64,000 bases of DNA from positions 3,906,001 through 3,970,000 of the forward strand of contig NZ_CP063849.1 of the NCBI RefSeq assembly GCF_015277775.1, written 5' to 3'. The stretch is from Paludibaculum fermentans (GTDB lineage: Bacteria > Acidobacteriota > Terriglobia > Bryobacterales > Bryobacteraceae). The position numbers were made by a program, and so were the translations under genes. Below the pieces are notes generated by a model, which had not been told where the DNA came from, searched no databases, and saw only the letters and a program-made list of their open reading frames with translations. Positions 1 through 9,494 of the stretch are shown piece by piece. Numbering within the stretch: position 1 is the stretch's first letter; every line of letters begins with the position of its first letter.

Positions 1-3000
1 CTGCCGTGCAGCCTGGAAGCTTCCCATCCGGGTGTCATCTCATCCCGCATCGACCTCACGGACCGCCGCATCACCCTCAATCCGCGCCTGCCCGATCTCA
101 TCCTGACACCGAAATCCCAGAGCGCCACCCTCCTCGTCAAGGCCAACGTCTCACTCCCGCGAGCCGCCTCCCGCAGTTGGGAGCTGGCCGTCAAACGCCT
201 CACCTCGAACGACTGGGATGGCTCCGAAGCGCCGTTGCGCGCGACCGTGCAGGCGGCGCCCAAGTTCGCGCCCGCCTGGGCCGCGCTGGGCGGTGTCTCT
301 TCGCGCCAGGGCAAGATGGACGAGGCACGCCGCACGCTGGAGCGCGCCGTCGAACTGGATCCTAAACCGATCGCTCCTTACCAGATGCTGGTGCAGGCCC
401 AGGCTGGCCTGAAGGACTGGCCGGCCGTCGCGGCCACCTGCGATAAGCTCTTCGCGGTCGATACCAAGCACGCCTATCTGGAAGCCTACCTATACAGCGC
501 CACGGCCCTCTACCAGTTGCACAACTACGATCAGGCCCTGGCGCGCATCGACGACGCGATCCGCTTCGATCGCCTGCACGAATTCAAACGAGCCGAGTAC
601 ATCCGTGGCATCGTTCTCGAAGCCAAGGGCGACTATGACGCCGCCGCGAAGAATCTCCGCAGCTACCTCGCCGCGAACCCTCGCGCCAAAGAGGCGGCCG
701 CTATCCACCAGAGAATCGAGAACCTCGGCAAGGAACCACCCGCGGACCTCTCAGAGGAACTCAGCAGCCTCGATCTCAACATGGCGGCTACGGGCGAGAC
801 CCAGGTGCCCGGCGGCATCAAAGCGTTCTCCACCATCGCGCAGTTACCCGCCACGCCAACCCCGCACGATTTCTTCCTCGAGTACTGCCGTGCCATCACG
901 GCCAGCCGTCTCGATCTGCCCAACAGGACCCTCGAGGACCAGGAGACCATCGTCGACTTCATCCCGACCATCGCCGCGCTGGAAAGCCTGGGCGAACGCA
1001 CCGAGCGCGGCTCGGTGATCCGCCTCTCCACCACCGGCGACGCCGCCCTGCGCAGAACCCGCGCCATTCTGGCGGAACTCGGCTGGAAGCTGGTCCCTTC
1101 CGGCGAAGGCTACGCCCTGGAAGAGGGTATCCGGAAAGACGGCGCGCTGCGGCAACGAGCCCTGGCCGGCCTGGGCGTGGAAGAACTGGATCTGCGCAAC
1201 GCTCTCCTCCACGCGCGTGAGTTCACTTTTGAAATCCCCAGGGAGACCGCCCGGCTGGTGGGTGGCGCCGCCTGGAGCCTGCTGCTGAAAGGTGTGCCCG
1301 AGGCTGCCGGCGGCCCCGCCGAAATCTTCCTCCGGGACAGGCGTTTCGCCAGGGTCTACGCCGGTCTCGGCGGCATGGATGGTGAATCGGCCGCCGCCCT
1401 TGTGTCGTCGGTGGGCCTGGCGAACCTGATCGTGAAATACTCCGCCATCACGGCCGCCTTTGCTGACTCCGTGGAGATCAGCGGCACGAAGGTAGTGGTC
1501 CCAGGCGGCGTCAAAGCCGAAGCGCTGTGGGCGAAACTGGCCGGTGCAAAACCGCAGGCCATCGCCCCGTTCCTGCGGGGGCTCTTTGAGAAGGACCAGG
1601 GCCGCCTGCTGGCCTTCTATCACGCCCTGGCGCATGCCGATGAGCGGCATCAGCAATTCTTCACGCAGACACCCGAACGCGTGGAGGCTTTCTACAAGTG
1701 GTATCACGACACTGCGCCTGTGCCGGGCTCCGTTTTGGCCTCCAAAGGCTGGCACGAAGAGATCCTGCAGTCGATACCGGTTGACGCTTCCGGCCGGGTT
1801 CAGTTCCCGGGCGGCCGCACCGCGTGGGGCAAGGACTCGGAGACAGACGACGAGATCCTGCTGCGACGCGCCCCACTGGAAGCCCTTGCGGCCCTGGTGC
1901 ACCTGGAGCAGAAGCGCGGCACACCCCTCAGCGGCCCGGCCGCCCAGTTGCTGGCCCGGAACTACGGCGAGTGGCGCAACCTCTTCGGCTACTTCGAGAA
2001 ACTACCCGCCTTGGACGAGGCGGCATTCCATGCCCTGGAGACGTTCGCGACAGAGGCGGCCAAGGCGCCGGAGCGCGACCGCAATCTGATGCTCGGTGAA
2101 TGGCATTCCCTCGTCCAGATCATCGTGCTCGCCAGCAAAGCCGGGTCCCTCAGCGCCGGCCAGGCAAGCCAGGCCTTTCAACAGGTTTGCGGAGCGTTAC
2201 GCCCGCCCAATCCTTCCGCCGGCGCGTTGAGTGCATTGCGTTCGATCGCGGGTGTTGCGCCGGACCTCGACGAAGCCCTCATCAGCCACCTTCTCCATCT
2301 GACCGGCCGCCGCCGGGAAGCCTTTGAGGAGCTGCGGAAACTCCAGGACGTGCCTCGTCTCAATGGAGTCGCAACAGAACCCGGTTCCAGCGCGCCCCTG
2401 CATGCCCTAAGCGGCGCAGTCTACGCGGCCATGCTCGACCCTGGATATCTGCTGACCGCCGAAGACCAGCAACTCCTGCGGAAACACCGCTTCGCCGCCG
2501 GCGGCAGCGCCCCGCAGATGTTCCCGCCGTCGTCCCTGCAAGTCTCCAGCGGACCCGCGGGCAGCAACTTCGAGGGCGGCTTTGCCACGTTCGAAGAAGC
2601 CGCCCAACCCTTGCGCGGCCGGACGGCCGGTGTACCGCTGATGGAGACGGAACCAGCCAGCGGGGCACCGGCTGCCGTGCCGGGCCCACGCCAGGAGGCC
2701 GCGGCAGCGTCGGAGACTGCCCCCGCGGGCGACGCCGATCTCGTTTTCCAGGCGCGCGGACGCGTAGTGGAAGCCTATGCCACCGTCACCGACAGCCATG
2801 GCCGCTACGCGGACGACCTCAACCCTGAGCAGTTCAGCGTCCTCGAAGAAGGGGAAAGCAAACCCGTCTTCGCCTTCGAGAGCCGGATGGCGGGCGTATC
2901 CGTGGCCATGGTCTTTGACACCTCCGGCAGCATGGTGTCCACGCTGCCGAAGCTGAAGAGCGCCGCCCTGCAACTGCTCGACGATCTCCGCCCCGTGGAT

Positions 3001-3540
3001 TCAGCGGCGGTCTACACCTTCGACGACACAGTGACCGCACGGGTGCCCTTCTCCGAGGACAAGGAAGCCGCCAAGCGCGCCATTCTCAAACTGCACGCCT
3101 GCGGGGTCACCGCGCTCTACGAAGCCCTGATCCGCGTCAATCACGATCTGGCGGCGCGCGCGGGCAAGAAAGCCATCATCGTCTTCACCGACGGCGCCGA
3201 CAACGCCAGCATGTTGTCCGCCGGGTTGGCCATCCAGAAAGCCAAGCAGCGCGGCGTGCCCATCTTCACCATCGCCCAAGGCGGCGCCCTGTTCCATCCG
3301 GAACTGGTGAGCGAACTCCACAACATCGCCCAATCCACGGGCGGAGTCCCGTTCCTGATTCACAAGACAGCCGAAATCGCGGATGTGTTCGAGAGGATCT
3401 CGCAGGACCTGGCGCACGGCTACATGGTCGCCTTCCAGCCCACATCCGGCGAACACCGCGGCTGGCGCAAGATCAACGTCGAAGTGAAAGGCGCGAAAGG
3501 CCTCCAGGTCCGGGCCCGCCAGGGCTACTACGCCGAATAG
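1..3540 (+). CDS. TPR plus VWA-domain secreted protein (5' end outside window)
   Basis: The frame is open from base 1, so the gene begins upstream; the first internal ATG is not a credible start. The N-terminal visible part carries TPR-like helices (for example WAALGGVSSRQGKMDEA). A long helical middle follows, then a C-terminal VWA domain with MIDAS motif DTSGSM and the TDGADN segment. The end, VRARQGYYAE, is typical of the acidobacterial VWFA-related family. Such proteins are usually exported and thought to bind protein or metal, but the exact role is unknown. A second member of the family lies at 51089-52066. The domain call is firm; function is not. Confidence 0.9.
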   Translation: MPCSLEASHPGVISSRIDLTDRRITLNPRLPDLILTPKSQSATLLVKANVSLPRAASRSWELAVKRLTSNDWDGSEAPLRATVQAAPKFAPAWAALGGVSSRQGKMDEARRTLERAVELDPKPIAPYQMLVQAQAGLKDWPAVAATCDKLFAVDTKHAYLEAYLYSATALYQLHNYDQALARIDDAIRFDRLHEFKRAEYIRGIVLEAKGDYDAAAKNLRSYLAANPRAKEAAAIHQRIENLGKEPPADLSEELSSLDLNMAATGETQVPGGIKAFSTIAQLPATPTPHDFFLEYCRAITASRLDLPNRTLEDQETIVDFIPTIAALESLGERTERGSVIRLSTTGDAALRRTRAILAELGWKLVPSGEGYALEEGIRKDGALRQRALAGLGVEELDLRNALLHAREFTFEIPRETARLVGGAAWSLLLKGVPEAAGGPAEIFLRDRRFARVYAGLGGMDGESAAALVSSVGLANLIVKYSAITAAFADSVEISGTKVVVPGGVKAEALWAKLAGAKPQAIAPFLRGLFEKDQGRLLAFYHALAHADERHQQFFTQTPERVEAFYKWYHDTAPVPGSVLASKGWHEEILQSIPVDASGRVQFPGGRTAWGKDSETDDEILLRRAPLEALAALVHLEQKRGTPLSGPAAQLLARNYGEWRNLFGYFEKLPALDEAAFHALETFATEAAKAPERDRNLMLGEWHSLVQIIVLASKAGSLSAGQASQAFQQVCGALRPPNPSAGALSALRSIAGVAPDLDEALISHLLHLTGRRREAFEELRKLQDVPRLNGVATEPGSSAPLHALSGAVYAAMLDPGYLLTAEDQQLLRKHRFAAGGSAPQMFPPSSLQVSSGPAGSNFEGGFATFEEAAQPLRGRTAGVPLMETEPASGAPAAVPGPRQEAAAASETAPAGDADLVFQARGRVVEAYATVTDSHGRYADDLNPEQFSVLEEGESKPVFAFESRMAGVSVAMVFDTSGSMVSTLPKLKSAALQLLDDLRPVDSAAVYTFDDTVTARVPFSEDKEAAKRAILKLHACGVTALYEALIRVNHDLAARAGKKAIIVFTDGADNASMLSAGLAIQKAKQRGVPIFTIAQGGALFHPELVSELHNIAQSTGGVPFLIHKTAEIADVFERISQDLAHGYMVAFQPTSGEHRGWRKINVEVKGAKGLQVRARQGYYAE

Positions 3541-3591
3541 CCGGCGGGCACGGCCTGCCTGGGACTTTGCCGGGAGAAGCGGCCACCAACA

Positions 3592-3644
3592 GTTAGGCAT
3601 TGACCTAACCATTCACGTCCGGTATAGTTAGCCGTGTGCCTAAC
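3592..3644 (+). promoter_or_regulatory. arsR promoter with two GTTAG-N8-CTAAC operators
   Basis: A sigma70-type promoter is readable: -35 TTGACC at 3600-3605, a 17-bp spacer, and -10 TATAGT at 3623-3628. Two 18-bp inverted repeats share the exact form GTTAG-N8-CTAAC, at 3592-3609 (over the -35) and 3627-3644 (over the -10 end and start codon), 35 bp centre to centre. Occupancy of either would block the promoter, so autorepression by the ArsR-type regulator is the natural reading. The GTG at 3636 lies 8 nt after the -10, predicting a leaderless mRNA. Confidence 0.75.
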
Positions 3645-3977
3645 CAACAGGCCTCTCAACTGGACCGCGTCTTTCACGGCCTGGCCGATCCAACCAGGCG
3701 CGCCGTACTCAACCGCCTGAGCAGCGGGCCCGCGGCGGTAAGCGAGCTCGCTAACCCTTTCCGCATGTCCCTACCCGCATTTCTGCAGCATCTCGATGTA
3801 CTGGAGGAGTGCGGGCTGGTGAAATCTCGCAAAGCAGGGCGTGTTCGAACCTATCAGCTCACTCCGCAGCCTTTGAAAGCGGCGGAAGGCTGGCTCGAAC
3901 AACAGCGCTCGCTATGGAGCCGCCGGCTGGATCAACTGGATACTTACCTTTCCGATCTAAAGGAGCAGCAACCATGA
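3636..3977 (+). CDS. ArsR/SdpR-family transcriptional repressor
   Basis: This 113-aa winged-helix repressor has the family opening [16 protein letters not shown] and a recognition region around [18 protein letters not shown]. There are no cysteine pairs, so it is the metal-independent type normally paired with an SRPBCC protein. The start is GTG 3636, set by the promoter and operators just upstream; no Shine-Dalgarno is present. The stop overlaps the next gene's ATG (ATGA, 3974-3977), so the two are translationally coupled. The ligand is unknown; in this family the downstream SRPBCC protein often senses or handles the same compound. Confidence 0.92.
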   Translation: MPNQQASQLDRVFHGLADPTRRAVLNRLSSGPAAVSELANPFRMSLPAFLQHLDVLEECGLVKSRKAGRVRTYQLTPQPLKAAEGWLEQQRSLWSRRLDQLDTYLSDLKEQQP

Positions 3978-4480
3978 CCACTGCATTCGTGAAGACAAAC
4001 CCAAAGCTCGACCTGGTGCTGGAACGGCTGGTCGATGTGCCAAGGGAACTCGTCTGGGCCGCCTGGACGCAGCCCGAACACATCAAGACGTGGTTCACGC
4101 CCGCGCCGTGGAGCACCGTCGATTGCGAGATTGACCTGCGGCCCGGCGGCATCTTCCGGACCGTCATGCGCTCGCCCGAGGGCGAGGAGACGCCCCACGT
4201 TGGTTGTTATCTCGAGGTCGTACCCAACGAGAAGCTCGTCTGGACTTCGGCGCTTGGACCAGGCTACCGGCCGGTCCTCAAGTCCACCGGCACGGGCTCG
4301 TGCGACGAGCTGTACTTCACGGCCATCATCACGCTGGAAGCGCAGGGCAACCAGACGAAGTACAGAGTGATCGCGGTGCACGGTGACGAAGCGGCGGCGA
4401 AGCAGCACGAAGAGATGGGCTTCCACGAAGGCTGGGGCGCCACGCTGGATCAGCTCGTAGCCCTGGTCAAAACGCTGTAG
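3974..4480 (+). CDS. SRPBCC (AHSA1-type) ligand-binding protein
   Basis: This 168-aa protein of the START/Bet v1-like AHSA1 group has the family features [27 protein letters not shown] near residue 55 and a C-terminal GWGATLDQL helix. The start is ATG 3974, overlapping the arsR stop; the frame is open further upstream, but those starts lie inside arsR. These proteins form a hydrophobic cavity and commonly sit in two-gene operons with an ArsR/SdpR repressor. The ligand cannot be read from the sequence. Operon membership is firm, role inferred. Confidence 0.9.
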   Translation: MTTAFVKTNPKLDLVLERLVDVPRELVWAAWTQPEHIKTWFTPAPWSTVDCEIDLRPGGIFRTVMRSPEGEETPHVGCYLEVVPNEKLVWTSALGPGYRPVLKSTGTGSCDELYFTAIITLEAQGNQTKYRVIAVHGDEAAAKQHEEMGFHEGWGATLDQLVALVKTL

Positions 4481-4491
4481 GCGGCTGTGGC

Positions 4492-4526
4492 GGGCTCGCG
4501 GTCCTCAGCAGAACCCCCGCGAGCCC
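4492..4526 (+). terminator. Hairpin downstream of the ArsR-SRPBCC operon
   Basis: A perfect 10-bp stem, GGGCTCGCGG (4492-4501) with CCGCGAGCCC (4517-4526), and a 15-nt loop begins 12 nt after the SRPBCC stop. There is no T-tract, so it may act as a Rho-assisted terminator or an mRNA 3' stabiliser. Confidence 0.5.
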
Positions 4527-4943
4527 CCTGGCTAGACCGTGCGATCCCAGGGCGGCAGACCCAGTCGGCTCAGTACCCGCCAACCCGGACCGAGCTCGCT
4601 CACGCCGGGAGCCTCATCACCCCTTAGCCCCCTCCACTAGCCCCTCAGCCCCAACCGGCCCGGGGCGTGGACGCCTCTCGACCGCCGCCAGGTGATTTCC
4701 GGCGCTGCTCGCCCCGGTCTCCGGTGAAGTCTCCATTAACATTGCTTTCTGATTTTTAAGAATAATCGGGTCTTGAGATCTTTAGTCCGAGCCGATGAGT
4801 TAGAGATGAGGTCTCACACGAGAGGCCCGGAAACGACATCCTCGGCACTTTGCTGTGGCGAGCCGCTCGAAGCCGAAACCTCACGCACGCCCTGGGCCAC
4901 GCACTGGCCAACCCTTGAACCCCCTCAACCAGGAATGTCCTCC
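4527..4943. other. Intergenic region upstream of the phosphatase relative
   Basis: No gene is supported here. A C-rich, low-complexity stretch at 4600-4660 is followed by a distinctly AT-rich block at about 4735-4770 that probably contains the promoter of the downstream gene. No well-spaced -35/-10 pair can be fixed. An in-frame start at 4773 would add 57 residues before the signal peptide, so it is disfavoured. Confidence 0.4.
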
Positions 4944-6305
4944 ATGAACAAGCTCACAAGTCTCCCAATGAAATATTGCCCGATTCCAGCCATTGGACTG
5001 CTTCTCGCCTTGTCGCTCTCCTCCGGACTCGCGCTGGCGCAGTCCCGCGCTGAGGCTGTCGACGATACCCAGCTCAAGCAAGTGATCATCTTTGGCCGTC
5101 ACGGTGTACGGACACCCGTCCTGCCGAATGCCATTCTGAACACGTACTCCTCACAGCCCTTCCCGGACTTCGCCGTGCCCGGCCTGGCCGTCCTGACTCC
5201 GAACGGCAGCAAAAACGAAACGCTCCTCGGCGCCTACTTCCGCCTGCGGCTGATCCAGGAGGGACTCCTGACCGGCCAGGACGAAACCGACGCGGCGTCA
5301 GTCTACCTTCGCGCCAACGCAACGCCGCTGATTCTCGGTACCGCCCAGGCCTTCGCAGCCGGCATGCTCCCGGCGGCCACAGTCGACATCCACTCCTACG
5401 CCGCACCGGCCAACGATCCACTCTTCAACCCCCTGAACGCGGGCGTTGCCACGTTGGATTACCGCAAGGCGGTTGCCGCCGTGAACGGACGTCTCGGCGA
5501 TAATCCTCAAGCGCTGGCCACCGCCTATGCACCCGAACTCGCCCTCACGCGCTCGCTCCTGTTCAACTACCCCGTCAGCCAGGTGCCGGCCCCTGCGGCT
5601 CCTGCAGGCAAGACAGACGTCACAGCCCTCCCCATTACCGTCGCGGTGGGCACCCCCGCTCTGCCCGTCGATCTGGGTGGATTGACCGCTGTCAGCTACG
5701 CCATCGATCCTCTGCTGATGCAGTACGCCGACGGCTTGCCCGCGGCCCAGGTCGGCTGGGGCCGGATGTCGGCGGGCGACCTCCTCCAGACCTTCCGCCT
5801 GTACAACCAGCTCCTCGACCTCGAATTCCGCACACCTTATCTGGCCAAGATCCAGAGCTCCAACGTCGCCTCCCACGTCGTCCGCTCGATGCTGCAGGCC
5901 GCCACCGGCAGCACGATGCCCGGCGCGCTGGGTACGCCCTCTACCAAAGTGGTTGTCCTGGTTGCTTCGAACACCAACGTCACAGGACTCGCAGGCCTGC
6001 TCCACCTCGACTGGCTTCTGCCCGGTTACCAGCCCGACGTGTGCGCGCCCGGCGGCGCCTTGGTCTTCGAACTCCGCCAACAGCTAAGCACCGGTGAGTA
6101 CATCGTCCGGGCCCTCTACATCACGCAGACCATGGATCAACTGCGCAATCTCACAGTCCTGACGCTCGATACGCCGCCGGCCATCGCCCCCGTGTTTATC
6201 CCTGGCTGCAGCATTCGAAATTCGACCTTTGACTGCCCACTCGAGAAGTATGTAGAGCTGTCAAAACAAGTGATCGACCCGCACTCGGTCGATCTGATCA
6301 ACTGA
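4944..6305 (+). CDS. Histidine acid phosphatase-like secreted protein, catalytic HD changed to SN
   Basis: This 453-aa protein has a signal peptide (about residues 1-32, ending ALAQS) and the branch-2 histidine phosphatase motif GRHGVRTP at 51-58, with nucleophile His53. The equivalent of the C-terminal HD motif reads VASNTNVTGLAGLLHLDW, so His-Asp is Ser342-Asn343 and the usual proton donor is missing. The start at ATG 4944 follows AGGA at 4931-4934 and gives a clean signal peptide. It is probably periplasmic or secreted. It could be a slow phosphatase, a phosphate-ester binding protein, or use another acid; activity should not be assumed. Confidence 0.82.
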   Translation: MNKLTSLPMKYCPIPAIGLLLALSLSSGLALAQSRAEAVDDTQLKQVIIFGRHGVRTPVLPNAILNTYSSQPFPDFAVPGLAVLTPNGSKNETLLGAYFRLRLIQEGLLTGQDETDAASVYLRANATPLILGTAQAFAAGMLPAATVDIHSYAAPANDPLFNPLNAGVATLDYRKAVAAVNGRLGDNPQALATAYAPELALTRSLLFNYPVSQVPAPAAPAGKTDVTALPITVAVGTPALPVDLGGLTAVSYAIDPLLMQYADGLPAAQVGWGRMSAGDLLQTFRLYNQLLDLEFRTPYLAKIQSSNVASHVVRSMLQAATGSTMPGALGTPSTKVVVLVASNTNVTGLAGLLHLDWLLPGYQPDVCAPGGALVFELRQQLSTGEYIVRALYITQTMDQLRNLTVLTLDTPPAIAPVFIPGCSIRNSTFDCPLEKYVELSKQVIDPHSVDLIN

Positions 6306-6379
6306 ACCTGGTTCGGAAGAGACGACCGCGAACCGCGCACGGACTGGGTGGATTCCGAGACACGCTGAATACACCACCC

Positions 6380-6631
6380 CTAGCGCGATAAGGCAATCGT
6401 CTCCAGCCAGGTGGCTTCGTGGGACTTATCGCCGCTGAGCGCGCGGCTGGTGCTCTCGAGCTTGTAGCCGACCGCCAGCAGTGCCAGCAGGGCAACGATC
6501 AGGAGACGAGCCGTCTTCAGGCGCTGCTTCGGTTTGGAGCGATCCCTCTTCTCCGGAGGCACGGAGTTGTATTTCAGATAGAGCAGGCCGAAACAGGCCG
6601 CTGCGCCCACGATGAGGCTGAACGACATCAC
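6380..6631 (-). CDS. Small two-helix membrane protein, unknown
   Basis: This 83-aa protein has a hydrophobic segment near residues 3-18, a basic linker (PPEKRDRSKPKQRLKTAR) and a second hydrophobic segment near 42-57, predicting a helical hairpin with a cytoplasmic basic loop. The start is GTG or the adjacent ATG at its upstream end; no clear ribosome site decides. It stands alone, convergent with the phosphatase relative and divergent from the next gene. No family is recognised. Confidence 0.5.
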   Translation of the reverse strand: MMSFSLIVGAAACFGLLYLKYNSVPPEKRDRSKPKQRLKTARLLIVALLALLAVGYKLESTSRALSGDKSHEATWLETIALSR

Positions 6632-6748
6632 TTGGAGCGTATCCGGTTGTGGCGCGGCTGGCGATCAGGCCTTCGCCCGGTTCGGCTCAGAGGTTTGCCC
6701 GATGGCCGCGCCGCCTATTTTGAGGCCATCTAGTAAGCAGGAGGTCGT

Positions 6749-7423
6749 GTGCATCTGCGGCTCGCGGTGGTTGGTCTCTTCAGTCTGGCGGTGGGCACCT
6801 GGGCCCAGTCGGGCCCCCAGCCGTTCGTGATCCCTGAAATCAAGGTCCGCTACCTCTGCGAGAAGACCGGCCGTTATTGGGTCTCCTACGGGAAGAATTC
6901 GAAGGACCGCCACTACTGCTGGGATGGAACCCACTACAGCCGGGCGGAAGGCGGCGTACCTGCGTTCGTCCTGGACTATTGGGCGCAAAAAGAGCAGGAA
7001 CGCGGGCAGATCCGGCGCGAGATCGACGAGCGCGGCGGGGAACTGCGCGCCCAGGTTGCGGCCAACCAGGCGAGGCTGGATGCGGACCGGCGGGCCATGG
7101 GTCTCCCCACCCATGAGGAAATCAGAAGGAACCCCGAACTGGCGCGCTCAGTCCGAATGAGACCCGGGCCAACCGGCGCGAGCCCGGGCGTGGAGTCGAG
7201 TTCCAGACCCAAGGCGCAGCCAGTCGAGCTCGCCCTTTTCGACGGACTCACCGCTGGAATCGACCGCGGCGAGGTGGTGAAACGGCTGGGTGAACCGCAT
7301 GGCCAGATCGGGAACCTCGGCTCCGATGGAGACGAGGAATCCCTCACTTATCTGCTGGCCGGCGGAGGACAGGCCCGCCTGCGGCTCAAGGGCGGGAAAG
7401 TGGTTACGCTGAAATTGCCCTGA
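6749..7423 (+). CDS. Secreted protein with BamE/SmpA-like C-terminus
   Basis: This 224-aa protein has a signal peptide ending TWAQS, a Cys/Tyr-rich segment (YLCEKTGRYWVSYGKNSK), a charged helix and a C-terminal domain whose GLTAGIDRGEVVKRLGEP resembles the short BamE/SmpA fold signature. The start is GTG 6749 behind AGGAGG (6739-6744), an unusually close 4-nt spacing. Export is likely. The BamE comparison rests on one motif and is tentative; no partner gene is adjacent. Confidence 0.7.
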   Translation: MHLRLAVVGLFSLAVGTWAQSGPQPFVIPEIKVRYLCEKTGRYWVSYGKNSKDRHYCWDGTHYSRAEGGVPAFVLDYWAQKEQERGQIRREIDERGGELRAQVAANQARLDADRRAMGLPTHEEIRRNPELARSVRMRPGPTGASPGVESSSRPKAQPVELALFDGLTAGIDRGEVVKRLGEPHGQIGNLGSDGDEESLTYLLAGGGQARLRLKGGKVVTLKLP

Positions 7424-7513
7424 AGGACGCAAGAGGCCTGGGGATCTCCACCGCTCCACCAAGGCACGACCAGGAAGCAGGTTCCTCGCCGCAGGCCACG
7501 GCCACGCGCGTCC

Positions 7514-8506
7514 TCATCGCGGCACTAAAGCCATCCTCCCGCGAACGAATGCAAGACAGCCGGGCACCTGCTCCACGCTCAACCCATGTAGCAGGAGCGG
7601 CCCTTTGAACTCATACTTGCGGAGCAGCCGCAGATACCGGACGTAGTCGAGCACGCCCTGGCCCGCGGGCTTGTGTCCCGCCTCTCCGTCGCGGTCGATG
7701 TCCTTGGCGTGCGCCAGCACCATATCCTTGCCTACGAGCGAGAACGCCTCGTCGAGGATCTCCGCCATGCGAGGCAGTTCCCCCGCATGAAAGAGATTCG
7801 CCGGATCGATCGTGACTTTCAGGTGCGGCGAGCCGATCTCATCCAGCAGCCGGCGGGCCTTCCGTGCGGAATCGACGACGTTGCTCATCTCGGGCTCGAA
7901 CGCCAAGACCACCTTTGCCTGCCTGGCGATGTCGGCCGCCTCGCGCACACAGGCCGCCATGTCCCGCCAAGCCTCGGGTGTACCGTTGTCCGGATGAATC
8001 CTCCACATGCTCGCCGGGTTGCGTGTGCCGGTGCAAATATGAATGAAGGATGTACCCATCCGCGGGCAGGCTTCCGCCAGGACCCGCAGCCGCCGCAACC
8101 CCGCCCGCCGCTGTTCCACATCCGGATGGCACATATTAAAGGTGCCGGTCGCGCTCGCAATTTCGATCCCGCGCGCCGCCGCTTCCCGCCGGATCCGCCC
8201 GGGTATCTCCGCGGGAATCTCATCCGGCAACTCCGGCAGGCCGGCGCAGACCATGCTCATCTGCACGCAGGCGAGCCCGGAAGCCTGAACCGCATCCAAC
8301 CGCTCTTCCAGAGTGCCGGTAGTAAAGGTGGTGGCGATCAGGATGCCGATTCGTGGGAAGTCCGGCTCCGCGGCCAGCACCCGGTCCGGTCCGCAGGCGA
8401 TCCCGGCCGCGACACCACCGGCTACATTGAGGAAATCACGCCGGCTAGGGCCGCGGTTACCAGCGCGAAAACGTCCTGCCCAACTGGCTTGTCTTGCTTC
8501 CCGCAT
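7514..8506 (-). CDS. Tat-exported sugar phosphate isomerase/epimerase (TIM barrel)
   Basis: This 330-aa protein has a twin-arginine leader (PSRRDFLNVAGGVAAG, about residues 20-36) followed by an AP-endonuclease-2-type TIM barrel. Recognisable metal and acid positions occur in VVLAFEPEMSN, LKVTIDPANLFH and VLAHAKDIDRDG. This group interconverts or cleaves oxidised sugars outside the cytoplasm in Acidobacteriota and Planctomycetota. It is divergent from the IclR-led operon and may belong to the same sugar pathway. The family is confident, the substrate unknown. Confidence 0.87.
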   Translation of the reverse strand: MREARQASWAGRFRAGNRGPSRRDFLNVAGGVAAGIACGPDRVLAAEPDFPRIGILIATTFTTGTLEERLDAVQASGLACVQMSMVCAGLPELPDEIPAEIPGRIRREAAARGIEIASATGTFNMCHPDVEQRRAGLRRLRVLAEACPRMGTSFIHICTGTRNPASMWRIHPDNGTPEAWRDMAACVREAADIARQAKVVLAFEPEMSNVVDSARKARRLLDEIGSPHLKVTIDPANLFHAGELPRMAEILDEAFSLVGKDMVLAHAKDIDRDGEAGHKPAGQGVLDYVRYLRLLRKYEFKGPLLLHGLSVEQVPGCLAFVRGRMALVPR

Positions 8507-8648
8507 AGTTCCAGATCCCTTTTCAGTCTTGGACTCTCACCAGCCACACTATACTCCGCCGGCCATCTACTTCAGGGAGGCGGCGCCGCACATACCGCAA
8601 ACCAGCCCGGCCACCCCACCCGTCTCCGCGTTTATGCTAATCTGGCTA

Positions 8649-8663
8649 CCAGAATTGATTCTG
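8649..8663. promoter_or_regulatory. Candidate IclR operator, proximal copy
   Basis: CCAGAATTGATTCTG lies 15 bp before the iclR start codon. It is a near-perfect palindrome and differs by one base from a site at 12594-12608 beyond the end of the operon. IclR-family proteins bind short AT-centred palindromes next to their own genes, so autoregulation is plausible. Confidence 0.5.
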
Positions 8664-8678
8664 CTTGAAGGAATCCTC

Positions 8679-9494
8679 ATGGCTGCGATACGACCCGCCG
8701 GCGCCGAGTCCGACCCTCACTACATCGAACTGGTCGGCAAAGTCATCCAGGTGCTCGAGACCCTCCGTGATGAGCCGCGCGGCATCACCCTGCGCGATCT
8801 GTCTGAACGCACCGGGCAGATCAAGAGTTCCGTCCATCGCATTGTCAGCAGCCTCAAGCGCCACGGCTACGCGGAACAGGAGATCTCCGGCGGTCCCTAC
8901 CGCCTCGGCTTGCAGGCAGTGACCCTCGCACGCGGAGCCGTCGACGGCATCAGCCTCCTGCGCGTCTCCAAACCGATGCTCCGCGAGTTGGCCGATCGTT
9001 TCAACGAGAGCGTCTATCTGGCCGTGGTCGACGGTCCCCGCGCCATCTTCGTCGACGTCCAGGAGTCGCGCCGCGATCTCATGCTCGTCGGGCCGCTCGG
9101 CGCCGAAGTCCACTTCAATGCCACCGCCGCCGGCAAGGTGATCGCCGCTTTCTCCGCGCCGGAAGCGGCCGGCGAAATCCTGCGGCGGCTGCAACTGAAG
9201 CAGTTGACCGAAAGGACGCTCACTGACCCGGCCGCCGTGGAACGCGAATGGTCCAAGGTCCGCCGCGCCGGCTACGCTCGTAACGATGAGGAGACCATCG
9301 TAGGCGCCATCTTCCTGGCCGCGCCTGTCTTCGACGCCACCAACACAGTGTGCGGCAGCGTCAGCATCGGCGTGCCCAAAGCACGCTACCAGCCCGCTCT
9401 CGGCGAATCCATTGCCGTAGCTCTCAAGGAAACCGCCGAGCGGCTGTCCCGTGCCCTCGACGCGGCAGGATACCATCATGCCCGGCGGCGCTGA
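8679..9494 (+). CDS. IclR-family transcriptional regulator
   Basis: This 271-aa protein has an N-terminal winged helix (VIQVLETLRDEPRGITLRDL, then SSVHRIVSSLKRHGY) and a C-terminal effector-binding domain with HFNATAAGKVIAAF and the ending typical of the family. ATG 8679 follows an AAGGA ribosome site; the frame is open further upstream, but residues before it do not look coding. It leads a four-gene operon overlapping at each junction or nearly so, and probably controls it in response to a sugar acid or similar metabolite. The effector is not predictable. Confidence 0.92.
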   Translation: MAAIRPAGAESDPHYIELVGKVIQVLETLRDEPRGITLRDLSERTGQIKSSVHRIVSSLKRHGYAEQEISGGPYRLGLQAVTLARGAVDGISLLRVSKPMLRELADRFNESVYLAVVDGPRAIFVDVQESRRDLMLVGPLGAEVHFNATAAGKVIAAFSAPEAAGEILRRLQLKQLTERTLTDPAAVEREWSKVRRAGYARNDEETIVGAIFLAAPVFDATNTVCGSVSIGVPKARYQPALGESIAVALKETAERLSRALDAAGYHHARRR

